Assembly (NCBI RefSeq): GCF_012275515.1
Contig: NZ_JAAZQL010000001.1
Location: 479,006-543,005 of the forward strand
DNA: 64,000 bases
Origin: Novosphingobium sp. SG707
GTDB taxonomy: Bacteria; Pseudomonadota; Alphaproteobacteria; Sphingomonadales; Sphingomonadaceae
Direction of reading: 5' to 3'
In this document: one piece after another, positions 32,383 to 40,647 of the stretch
How positions within the stretch are numbered: position 1 is the stretch's first letter
Layout: the number at the start of each line of letters is the position of its first letter
Notes under the pieces: model-generated
The model's input: only the letters and a program-made list of their open reading frames with translations
The model's database searches: none
What the model was told of the DNA's origin: nothing
Position numbers and translations under genes: made by a program

Positions 32383-33183
32383 ATGATGCGCGAGGTTCCA
32401 TCCGGCGGTGCAGACAGGCTGGCATATCTGCTCAAACTGGTGGCCCATGGGCCGGACCGCTTCAGCCTGGGCGATCTGGCCGCGCGCGCGCGCCTGCCCG
32501 CCAGCACGGTCCACCGTCTGTTGCAGGTTATGGTGAGGGCGGGCCTCGTCGAACGCGGGGCGCATCAGACCTATCGGCCGGGCCGTGAATTCTATGCGAT
32601 GGCCTCGCAACTGGTGGCGCGTTTCGATGTCATCCGCTCCGCCCGGCCTTTGCTCGAAGGGCTGGTCGAGCGCTGGCACGAGACAGCGGTGCTGTGCACC
32701 TATAACCCTACCGACCGCCGCGCGACCATTGCCGATGTGGTCATGACGCCGCATCCGCTGCGCTTTGCGGTGGAAAGGGGTGGCGAGATTCTCCTGCCCT
32801 GGGGCTCGCTGGGGCGGGCGATTCTGGCTTTCCTTTCCGGCGGAGAGATGGAGGCGATTATCCGCGAAACGCGCTTTGGCCCCTTGACCGGGCGCCCGCG
32901 CGATCCGCGCAGCGAGCTCGAAAAAGGCCTGCGCGAGGTGCGCGAAGAGGGCGTTTCGCGCTTTTACGACCCCGATATCGAGATCGCGGGCATTGCCGCC
33001 CCGGTGTTCGGCGCCGAAGGGCTGGTGCTGGGCTGTATCGGCGTGACCATGCCGTCCAAACGCTATCTGCTCCATGCCGAGGATGATCTGGTGCTGGCCG
33101 TGCGCGAGGCGGGGCAGAACCTGAGCGCGGCCGCATCGATGGGGCAGGGCGGGGCGGACCAAGAATTCCAAAATACGGAATAG
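32383..33183 (+). CDS. IclR-family transcriptional regulator
   Basis: 266 residues: an N-terminal winged helix (FSLGDLAARARLPASTVHRLLQVMVRAGLVE) and a C-terminal effector domain (LPWGSLGRAILAFLSGGE, VREEGVSRFYDPDIEIAGIAAPVF, LGCIGVTMPSKRY). A TCTCGGAGG ribosome site precedes the double ATG at 32383. It lies between an operator-like palindrome upstream and another in front of the TonB receptor downstream, so it is a good candidate to control both, as IclR proteins in aromatic and related catabolic clusters usually do. Confidence 0.88.
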   Translation: MMREVPSGGADRLAYLLKLVAHGPDRFSLGDLAARARLPASTVHRLLQVMVRAGLVERGAHQTYRPGREFYAMASQLVARFDVIRSARPLLEGLVERWHETAVLCTYNPTDRRATIADVVMTPHPLRFAVERGGEILLPWGSLGRAILAFLSGGEMEAIIRETRFGPLTGRPRDPRSELEKGLREVREEGVSRFYDPDIEIAGIAAPVFGAEGLVLGCIGVTMPSKRYLLHAEDDLVLAVREAGQNLSAAASMGQGGADQEFQNTE

Positions 33184-33212
33184 TGGTTCTGCAAGATGGA
33201 AGATGCTTGAAA

Positions 33213-33226
33213 GTTGATTGCTCAAC
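33213..33226. promoter_or_regulatory. Palindromic operator GTTGATTGCTCAAC (site 3)
   Basis: GTTGA-N4-TCAAC inverted repeat in the 102-bp gap ahead of the region 3 TonB receptor. Confidence 0.6.
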
Positions 33227-33285
33227 ATTATCGTCACTCCCCGTAACCCGGCGCAAAAAAAAGCCGGGAAAAATGGGAGAGGGCA

Positions 33286-35718
33286 ATGAACTACCGCAAG
33301 GGGAAGGTGCTCGTTTACGCTTCGTCGGCTGCTCTGGCCATGGCGCTGTTTGGCGGCGAGGCCCATGCCAAAGAGCAGGCCGCCAAGAACAATGCGCCTG
33401 AAATCGTCGTTACCGCGCAATTCCGCAGCCAGAAGCTGCAGGATGTGCCGATCGCCATCACCGCCGTCAACTCGGCCATGCTGGAGCAGCGCGGCGCCAC
33501 CAATATCGCCGACATCGGGTCCAGCGCGCCCAACGTGACGCTGCGCCCTGCGGCGGCCAGTTTCGGCCCTTCGGTCGTTGCCTATATCCGCGGCGTGGGC
33601 CAGCGCGACACCAATTTCGCGCTGGAGCCGGGGGTCGGCCTCTATATTGACGATGTCTATCTGCCCACGATGCATGGCTCGCTGCTCAATCTGGTCGATC
33701 TGGACCGGGTGGAGATCCTGCGCGGGCCGCAGGGCACGCTGGCGGGGCAGAATTCGATCGGCGGGGCGATCAAGCTCTATTCCAAAAAGCCCGACAGCAA
33801 CCCGGACGCCTATCTCTCGGCCACCTATGGCGCCTATAATCGCGTCGAAATCCGGGGCGGTTCCAATTTCACCATCGCGCCGGACAAGCTCTATATGCGC
33901 CTGACCGGGGTGGGCGTGCACAAGGACGGCTATGTCACCCGCTATGACTATGCCTGCACCCATCCGGGCAGCACCGTGCCCAGTTCGGTCACCGGATCGA
34001 GCTGCAAACTGGGCACCGAAGGGGGCAAGGATTATGTCGCGGGCCGCGCGGCCTTTCGCTGGACGCCGACCAGTTTCCTGACCGCCGACATTGCCGTGGA
34101 CATCACCCGCGACAACAGCGAGCCTACGCCATCGACCCTGCTCTATGTGGGCCGCAATGCCAATCCGGGCTCGACCCTGACCGGCATCGCCAGCCCGCCT
34201 GCGGCCGCCTATGTGCTCAACGGCAATGTCTATGGCAATGCTACCGGATCGCCCTTCATCAGCTATTCGCCCTTTGGCGCCTATGCGCAGGACACGTTCA
34301 GCCGCAGCCCTTATATTAATTACGAGAATTACACCGACACCGCCCCGCGCGACGGTTCGGCCCCCTGGCAGGCCCCGCTCAAGGCTGCGCTCAACACATG
34401 GGGCATTTCGGGCACGCTCAGCGCCACGCTGACGCCCAATCTGAAGCTGACCTCGATCACCGCCTATCGCCAGTTCGACGGCACCTATTCCACCGGCGAC
34501 GGTTCGCCGCTCAACCCCTCGCTTCAGGCGAACAACATCTACAACAAGCAGTTCAGCGAGGAATTGCGCCTGTCGGCCAAATTCGGCGATCTGGCCAATC
34601 TGACGGTGGGCGGCTTCTATTTCTACAAGCGCAGCCGGTATCAGGCGCGGATCGAGCTGACCACGCTCAACTTCATCGAGGACGATTCGATCCCCGCCAC
34701 CACCAAGGCGGTCTTTGCCAATGCCGATATCAGCCCGATCAGGAACCTGACCGTGATCGGCGGCATCCGTTATACGGATCAGTCCAAGACCTTCTATTAT
34801 GGCCGTTTTGGTGTGCCGGGATCATCGACGGGTGGTGCTGTGCCGCCTTCGCTGGCGGCGCTCAACGGGCTGGTCGGGGGTTTCAACGGCGGCCGGTTCG
34901 ACTATCGCGCGGCGCTGCAATATCGCTTCAACGATGATGTGATGGGCTATGCCCAGTTCTCCACCGGCTTTCGCGGCGGCGGCATCAACCCTCGCCCCTT
35001 CTTTCCGGCGCAGGCTTTGCCGCACAGCCCGGAAAAGCTCAACGCCTATGAAGTGGGCCTGAAAACCGACCTGTTCGACCGCCGCCTGCGGATGAATTTC
35101 TCCGGTTTCATCAACAAATACACCGATATTCTGGTGACGGTTGCCAGTTGCCCGCTGCCCGGCGTTCCGGCCGCGCCCTGTTCGTTGCCGCTCAATGCGG
35201 GCAATGCCACGATCAAGGGGCTGGAGGCCGAAATGCGGCTGCAACCCGTGCCCGGCCTGACGCTGGAAGCTTCGCTCGCCTATCTCGATTTCAAATATGA
35301 CTCCGTCAGCGCCGCCGCCGTCACCTCCGGCATCGGCACCGAGGACAAGGGCCAGTATATCTCGCCATGGCAATGGAGCTTTGCCGTGCAATATGACTGG
35401 AGCCTTGGCAGCATGGGGACCATCACCCCGCGCGTCGATGTCAACCATATCGACAGCTTCAACCGCAACGCCAACAATGTCGACGCCGCCACCGGGGGCC
35501 AGGACATTTTTGGCCAGGTGCCGGGCTATACGCTGGTCAACGCCCGCATCGCCTATCAGACGGCGGGCAAGGAATGGGAACTGGCCGTCGAAGGGCGCAA
35601 CCTGACCGACAAGCTCTATTACACCGATATTTTCGACAATCGCGGATCGACCAATTCGATCCAGGGCACGCCTGCCGAACCGCGCACATGGGCGGTGACG
35701 GTCAAGCGCCGCTTCTGA
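33286..35718 (+). CDS. TonB-dependent outer-membrane receptor
   Basis: 810 residues with a signal peptide ending near AHAKEQ. The plug domain opens EIVVTAQFRSQKLQDVPIAI and contains IADIGSSAPNVTL, YIRGVGQRDTNF and RVEILRGPQGTLAGQNSIGG; the barrel ends EPRTWAVTVKRRF with the expected C-terminal Phe. This QDVPIAI-type plug is common in sphingomonad receptors for small organic substrates. GGGAGAGG precedes the ATG. The downstream TauD gene follows a stem-loop (35724-35744), so receptor and enzymes may share a transcript but be expressed at different levels. Confidence 0.93.
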   Translation: MNYRKGKVLVYASSAALAMALFGGEAHAKEQAAKNNAPEIVVTAQFRSQKLQDVPIAITAVNSAMLEQRGATNIADIGSSAPNVTLRPAAASFGPSVVAYIRGVGQRDTNFALEPGVGLYIDDVYLPTMHGSLLNLVDLDRVEILRGPQGTLAGQNSIGGAIKLYSKKPDSNPDAYLSATYGAYNRVEIRGGSNFTIAPDKLYMRLTGVGVHKDGYVTRYDYACTHPGSTVPSSVTGSSCKLGTEGGKDYVAGRAAFRWTPTSFLTADIAVDITRDNSEPTPSTLLYVGRNANPGSTLTGIASPPAAAYVLNGNVYGNATGSPFISYSPFGAYAQDTFSRSPYINYENYTDTAPRDGSAPWQAPLKAALNTWGISGTLSATLTPNLKLTSITAYRQFDGTYSTGDGSPLNPSLQANNIYNKQFSEELRLSAKFGDLANLTVGGFYFYKRSRYQARIELTTLNFIEDDSIPATTKAVFANADISPIRNLTVIGGIRYTDQSKTFYYGRFGVPGSSTGGAVPPSLAALNGLVGGFNGGRFDYRAALQYRFNDDVMGYAQFSTGFRGGGINPRPFFPAQALPHSPEKLNAYEVGLKTDLFDRRLRMNFSGFINKYTDILVTVASCPLPGVPAAPCSLPLNAGNATIKGLEAEMRLQPVPGLTLEASLAYLDFKYDSVSAAAVTSGIGTEDKGQYISPWQWSFAVQYDWSLGSMGTITPRVDVNHIDSFNRNANNVDAATGGQDIFGQVPGYTLVNARIAYQTAGKEWELAVEGRNLTDKLYYTDIFDNRGSTNSIQGTPAEPRTWAVTVKRRF

Positions 35719-35723
35719 AAATC

Positions 35724-35744
35724 GGGGCGCCCCGGTGGCGCCCC
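35724..35744 (+). repeat. Intercistronic stem-loop after the second TonB receptor
   Basis: GGGGCGCC (35724-35731) pairs perfectly with GGCGCCCC (35737-35744) over a 5-nt loop. There is no T-run, so it more likely protects or processes mRNA than terminates fully. Confidence 0.5.
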
Positions 35745-35793
35745 ACCATCCAATGCCACCGTCCCTTTATCCCATTTTGCGGGAGGTTTTCTC

Positions 35794-36768
35794 ATGGCCA
35801 CTTCCTTTTCCAGTCCAACGGCATCTGGCGCGGCCTCCGGCGTGCCCATTGTCGCCGGGCTGCCCATGCCCGAATTTCGCCATATCACGGTTGAACCGAT
35901 CAGCGGCGCCTGCGGCTGCGAGATCGGCGGGGTCGATCTGCGCCAGCCCCTGCGGCCCGAGGTGCTCGACGAGATCATGCTGGCCTTTCAGCATTTCCTC
36001 GTCATCGTCTTTCGCGATCAGGACCTGACGCCTGAGCAGCACAAGGCTTTCTCGCGCCATTTCGGCGAACTGACCGAATTGCCCCAGGCGCCCACCTATA
36101 ATGGCGACAATCTGATGCAGGAGGTGCGCCGCGAGGCGTGGGAGCCGGTCAATGTCGTGCCCAGCTTTGAGCATTTCCACACTGACAGCCCCTTTTTGCC
36201 CCAACCGCCCAAATGCATTGTGATGCGCGCGCTCGATTGTCCGCAGTGGGGCGGCGATACCGCCTTTTCCAACGCCTATCTGGTCTATGAACATCTCTCG
36301 GACGGGATGAAGGCGCTGCTCGATGGGCTTCAGGTGCTCTATTCGGCCAAGGATGTGTGGAGCAAGAACGAGAAACTGCCCCCGGAAAAGCGGCTGCGCC
36401 TGCGCGAGAGTCATGGGTTTACCGAGGACCAACTGGAAAACATCCAGCCTGCGGTGCGCGTCCACCCCGAAACCGGCCGCCGCGCGCTTTTCGCCACCAC
36501 CGCCTATTTCCGCCATTTCGTGGGGTGGAGCGAGGAGGAGAGCCGCGCCCTGCTCAACTATCTGCAAAGCCTTGCCCAGCATCTGCATTACCATTGCCGC
36601 GTCAAATGGCGCAAAGACACGCTGATCGTGTGGGACAACCGCTTTACGCTTCATCGCGGCGTGCATGATTTCAAGCATGAGCGGCGCCATCTGATCCGCA
36701 CCACCGTGATCGGCGAGCGGCCCATGGGCATTGCTGATCTGGCCGCGCCGGCAGGGGAAGGGGCATGA
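35794..36768 (+). CDS. TauD/TfdA-family Fe(II)/2-oxoglutarate dioxygenase
   Basis: 324 residues with the family start ITVEPISGACGCEIGGVDL, the iron-binding H-x-D at His129 and Asp131 (EHFHTDSPFLPQPP), the WGGDTAFSNAYLVYEHLS stretch and the distal histidine and arginine in LIVWDNRFTLHRGVHDF and RHLIRTTV. It oxidises a small acid, sulfonate or ether with 2-oxoglutarate and oxygen. It has a GGGAGG ribosome site and overlaps the ThDP enzyme gene by ATGA. It is the first enzyme of the operon after the receptor. Confidence 0.92.
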   Translation: MATSFSSPTASGAASGVPIVAGLPMPEFRHITVEPISGACGCEIGGVDLRQPLRPEVLDEIMLAFQHFLVIVFRDQDLTPEQHKAFSRHFGELTELPQAPTYNGDNLMQEVRREAWEPVNVVPSFEHFHTDSPFLPQPPKCIVMRALDCPQWGGDTAFSNAYLVYEHLSDGMKALLDGLQVLYSAKDVWSKNEKLPPEKRLRLRESHGFTEDQLENIQPAVRVHPETGRRALFATTAYFRHFVGWSEEESRALLNYLQSLAQHLHYHCRVKWRKDTLIVWDNRFTLHRGVHDFKHERRHLIRTTVIGERPMGIADLAAPAGEGA

Positions 36769-38393
36769 AGGTTGGCGCCGCGATTGCGCGTATCCTGAAG
36801 ATCGAGGGCGTCGATGTCCTCTTCGGCTATCCGCGCAATGCGGTGCTGGAGGCCGCCGCCAAGGAGGATATTCGCACCATCATCGTGCGGCAGGAACGCA
36901 CCGGGCTGCATATGGCCGATGCCTATTCGCGCATGACGCGGGGGGCCAAGATGGGCGTCTTTGCCATGCAGCACGGGCCGGGCACGGAAAACGCCTATGG
37001 CGGCGTGGCGCAGGCTTTTTCCGAAAGTGTGCCGGTGCTGGTGCTGCCGCAAGGCTATGCGCGGGCGCTGGCCCATGTGCCCGACAATTACAACGCCTGC
37101 CGATCCATGCGCGACATTACCAAGACCGCCGAGCCGATCCTGCGCGCGCAGGATACGCCCGCCATCCTGCGCCGCGCCTTTACCGCGCTGCGCAACGGGC
37201 GGCGGCGGCCCGCTCTGGTGGAAATGCCGTGGGATGTGCTGGCCGAGGATGTAGGCGAGGCGCTGGATTATGCGCCGGTGGTTTCCACCCGCTATGGCCC
37301 CGATCCCGCGCAGGTGGCCGCCGTTGCGAAAAGGCTGGTGGCAGCGCCCCGCCTGGTGATCCACGCCGGGCAGGGGGTGCATTGGGCCAATGCTTACGGC
37401 GAATTGCGCGAACTGGCCGAACTGCTGGCCGCGCCCGTTTCCACCAGCCTTGAGGGCAAGAGCGCCTTTGACGAGACGCATCCCCTTGCGCTGGGTTCGG
37501 GCGGGGCGGCGATACCGGGGCAATTGCGCCATTTCCTCGACCATGCCGATCTGATCTTCGGCATCGGTTGCAGCTTTGCCCAGACCGCCTTTGGCGTCGC
37601 CATGCCCGGCCATGTGCCGATCATCCATGCAACGCTCGACCCGGCCGACATCAACAAGGGCGTGCCTTGCGAGGCCGCACTGATCGGGGATGCGCAACTG
37701 ACGCTGGCCATGCTGGTCGAGGCGGTGCGCGCGCTGCTGCCCGCCCCGCGCGACATGGCCCCTGTGGCCGAGGAAATCGCCAAATTGGAGCAGGCCTGGC
37801 TGGCCCAATGGCTGCCTTTGCTGGAAAGTGATGATGCGCCGATCAGCCCCTATCGCGTCTTGTGGGAATTGCAGCGCACGGTGGATGTGGCGGGTACGAT
37901 CATCACCCATGACGCCGGATCGCCCCGCGATCAGCTTACGCCTTTCTGGAAATCGATCACCCCGCTCAGCTATATCGGTTGGGGCAAATCCACCCAGCTT
38001 GGCTATGGGCTGGGGCTGGCGATGGGGGCAAAACTGGCCTGCCCGGACCGGCTGTGCATCAATGTCTGGGGCGATGCGGCGATTGGTTTCACCGGCATGG
38101 ATTTTGAAACCGCCGTGCGCGAACGCCTGCCTATCCTCTCGATCCTGCTTAACAATTCGGCCATGGCGATCGAGCTCGACCAGATGCCGGTGGCCACCGA
38201 GCGCTATCACGCCACCGCCATCTCCGGCCATTATGCCGATTTTGCGCGGGCGCTGGGCGGCTATGGCGAAAGGATCACCGACCCCGCGCAGATCGGCGAT
38301 GCCATCCGGCGAGGGATCGCCGCCACGCAGGCGGGCCAGCCCGCGTTGCTGGAATTCATGACCGCCAAGGAAACAAGAGCTTCGCGGCTGTGA
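36765..38393 (+). CDS. Thiamine-diphosphate-dependent enzyme
   Basis: 542 residues with the three-domain layout of acetolactate synthase-like enzymes. The catalytic glutamate is Glu44 in IIVRQERTGLHMADAYSR; MQHGPGTENAYGGVAQAF follows; a ThDP/Mg motif near the C-terminus reads GDAAIGFTGMDFETAV...LLNN. It lacks clear assignment to a known member and could be a decarboxylase, carboligase or lyase. It is coupled to TauD genes on both sides (ATGA and GTGA overlaps), suggesting that a keto acid or aldehyde made by oxygenation is split or joined here. Confidence 0.88.
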   Translation: MKVGAAIARILKIEGVDVLFGYPRNAVLEAAAKEDIRTIIVRQERTGLHMADAYSRMTRGAKMGVFAMQHGPGTENAYGGVAQAFSESVPVLVLPQGYARALAHVPDNYNACRSMRDITKTAEPILRAQDTPAILRRAFTALRNGRRRPALVEMPWDVLAEDVGEALDYAPVVSTRYGPDPAQVAAVAKRLVAAPRLVIHAGQGVHWANAYGELRELAELLAAPVSTSLEGKSAFDETHPLALGSGGAAIPGQLRHFLDHADLIFGIGCSFAQTAFGVAMPGHVPIIHATLDPADINKGVPCEAALIGDAQLTLAMLVEAVRALLPAPRDMAPVAEEIAKLEQAWLAQWLPLLESDDAPISPYRVLWELQRTVDVAGTIITHDAGSPRDQLTPFWKSITPLSYIGWGKSTQLGYGLGLAMGAKLACPDRLCINVWGDAAIGFTGMDFETAVRERLPILSILLNNSAMAIELDQMPVATERYHATAISGHYADFARALGGYGERITDPAQIGDAIRRGIAATQAGQPALLEFMTAKETRASRL

Positions 38394-39313
38394 CAGAGCT
38401 TCTGTCCCCGCAGGCGGAGCGCCCGCCCATCCGACCATTGACCACCGGGGAGGTGCAGGCTTTGCTGGATGGGCGGGAGGAGGCTCTGGCCGATCTGCGC
38501 GATGATATGACCGCCAATTTTGCGCGCGGTCCGGGGGCGATTATGCTGCGCGGGCCGGACTCTGCCGCGTTTGGCGAGGCGCGCTTTGCCTCGGTCCTTG
38601 CGCGGATCGGCAGCTGGCTGGGCACGCCCGCGATCCAGTCTCCGCAGGGCGAGATGGTGGCCCGTGTGGAGCGCCGGGGCGATGATCCGGCCGCGCGCGG
38701 AACCCATTCCGACCTTGAACTGCGGCCCCATACCGATCTGCATGATATTCTGGCGCTGGGCTGTTTTCGCAGCGCATCGGCGGGCGGGGAAAGTCTGCTG
38801 CTGTCGGCCCGCGATCTTTATGACGCGATGCTGGATGAGGCGCCGCAGCATCTTCCCGCCTTGGCCAAGGGTTATCCTTGGGGCACCAACCCGGCTCTGG
38901 CCTCGCGGCACAGGCTTCGCCCCCGCCTGCCGATCCTGTTCATGCCCCAGGGCGGACGCGGGGCGCAGGTGGCCTTCAACGGCTATTTTCTGCGTCAGGC
39001 GGCCCATGAACGGGGCGAGGATCTGCCGCCCGCTCTGGCCGCCGCGATCGAGCGTATGGAGGCGGTCGCCGGTCGGCTGGCCGCACGCGGCCTGTTTGAC
39101 CTGATGCCGGGCGACATGCTGTTCTGGCATAACTGGAGCTGGCTGCATGGTCGCATGCCCTTTGCCGACCGGGCCGGACATACCCGCCTGCTCTTCCGCC
39201 TGTGGATACGCTCCGCGCTGGCCCCGCGCGCCGATCCGGGCCTGCTTGAACTGGGGCTGCGCATGGATGAAGATCACCGACTGACGGCTCAAATGGGGAG
39301 AGAGAAGCCATGA
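38390..39313 (+). CDS. Second TauD-like Fe(II)/2-oxoglutarate dioxygenase
   Basis: 307 residues starting with GTG at 38390 inside the ThDP stop codon. The iron ligands appear in ELRPHTDLHDILALGCF (H-T-D) and FWHNWSWLHGRMPF near residue 250, with a C-terminal arginine (TRLLFRLWIRS). It is divergent from the first TauD and lacks its canonical N-terminal segment, so it probably acts on a different intermediate. It ends overlapping the MFS start. Confidence 0.8.
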   Translation: MTELLSPQAERPPIRPLTTGEVQALLDGREEALADLRDDMTANFARGPGAIMLRGPDSAAFGEARFASVLARIGSWLGTPAIQSPQGEMVARVERRGDDPAARGTHSDLELRPHTDLHDILALGCFRSASAGGESLLLSARDLYDAMLDEAPQHLPALAKGYPWGTNPALASRHRLRPRLPILFMPQGGRGAQVAFNGYFLRQAAHERGEDLPPALAAAIERMEAVAGRLAARGLFDLMPGDMLFWHNWSWLHGRMPFADRAGHTRLLFRLWIRSALAPRADPGLLELGLRMDEDHRLTAQMGREKP

Positions 39314-40647
39314 GCGAAGCCATTGCTCAGGATAAAGAGGCAGGCTGGCCGTGGAAAGCGAGCTGGCCGCTGGCGCTGCTGACGCTGATCGCGGTGTTCA
39401 ACTATCTCGACCGGGCCTTGCTCGGGCTGGCGCTGCCGCTGGTCAAGCGCGAATTCGGCGCGTCCGATACGGTGCTGGGGCTGGTGACGGGCGTGGCCTT
39501 TGTTCTGCTCTATTCGGTGCTGGGCGTGCCGATCGCCTGGCTGGCGGATCGCTATAACCGGCGCAACATCATCACCTTCGGCCTGGCCTTCTGGAGCCTG
39601 ATGACCGCGCTGACCGGCTTTGTCGGTTCGGTCTGGCAATTGGCGATGGCGCGTTTTCTGATGGGCGCGGGCGAGGCCTGCGCGATGCCGCCGTCCAATT
39701 CGATCATCGCCGATCTGGTCCCGCCCCGCCGTCGTCCGCTGGCCATGGCCATATTCGGCACGGCCAATTCGCTGGCCTTCATCATCTTCTTTCCCATCGC
39801 CGGGTGGGTGGCCCAGCATTATGGCTGGCGGGCGATGTTTCTGGCCATGGGGGCGCCCGGTCTGATGGTGGCCTTGCTCTTCATCGCCACGGTGCGCGAA
39901 CCTGCGCGGCAGAGCCATGGGGGCGATGCGGCCCGTCCGCGCGGCGGAGAGATGACGGGCGGGGCGATGACAGGCGGCGCGATCCTTGGCGATGTGGCGG
40001 ACCTGTTCCGCAACCGCTGGTTTGGCTGGGTGTTTCTGGGCGTGACGCTGATGGGGGCCAATGTCTGGGCGGCGGGGGCGTGGACGCCCACTTTCTTTGC
40101 CCGCGTGCATCATATGGGCCTTGCCGAGGTGGCCGGGACGGTGGGACCGGTGCGCGGCTTTGTCGGTGCGGCGGGTGTGCTGGCGGGGGGATTCCTGATT
40201 GATCGGCTGCCCGCTCATCGCGACAGTTGGCGTATGGCCATTCCCGCCATCGCCTGCATTCTGGCCGGGCCCGCCGAGGCGCTGTTCCTGCTGGGCGATG
40301 CGCGCGCCCTCTGGCTTTCCGGCTTTGTCGCCACCAGTTTTCTTTCGCTGATCCATCAGGGGCCGATCTATGCCGCGACGATGAATGTCGTCCGGCCGGG
40401 CCAGCGCGCGCTGGCGATTTCGGTGATCCTGTTCGGGGCCAGCTTTCTGGGCAATGTCGTGGGGCCTAGCGCTGTCGGCCTGCTCAATGACAGGCTGGCG
40501 GCGGAATATGGCCCTCTGGCGGTGCGCTATTCGATGCTCATCATCGCGGTCACGCCGGTTCTGGCGGGCCTGTGTTTCCTGCGCGCCGCCTTTCTGCCGT
40601 CAGAGGCCGCCCGGCCCCGCGCCATGCCCTATCCCAGCCGCCAATAG
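39310..40647 (+). CDS. MFS transporter
   Basis: 445 residues with about 12 membrane segments: LIAVFNYLDRALLGLALPLV, GVPIAWLADRYNRRNI and RFLMGAGEACAMPPSN mark it as a spinster-like MFS carrier, close in style to the carrier at 30549-31898. A stretch of short repeats GGEMTGGAMTGGAI lies in the central loop. It is the last gene of the receptor/TauD/ThDP/TauD operon, and its 3' end overlaps the convergent GH127 gene by 19 nt. Confidence 0.88.
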   Translation: MSEAIAQDKEAGWPWKASWPLALLTLIAVFNYLDRALLGLALPLVKREFGASDTVLGLVTGVAFVLLYSVLGVPIAWLADRYNRRNIITFGLAFWSLMTALTGFVGSVWQLAMARFLMGAGEACAMPPSNSIIADLVPPRRRPLAMAIFGTANSLAFIIFFPIAGWVAQHYGWRAMFLAMGAPGLMVALLFIATVREPARQSHGGDAARPRGGEMTGGAMTGGAILGDVADLFRNRWFGWVFLGVTLMGANVWAAGAWTPTFFARVHHMGLAEVAGTVGPVRGFVGAAGVLAGGFLIDRLPAHRDSWRMAIPAIACILAGPAEALFLLGDARALWLSGFVATSFLSLIHQGPIYAATMNVVRPGQRALAISVILFGASFLGNVVGPSAVGLLNDRLAAEYGPLAVRYSMLIIAVTPVLAGLCFLRAAFLPSEAARPRAMPYPSRQ

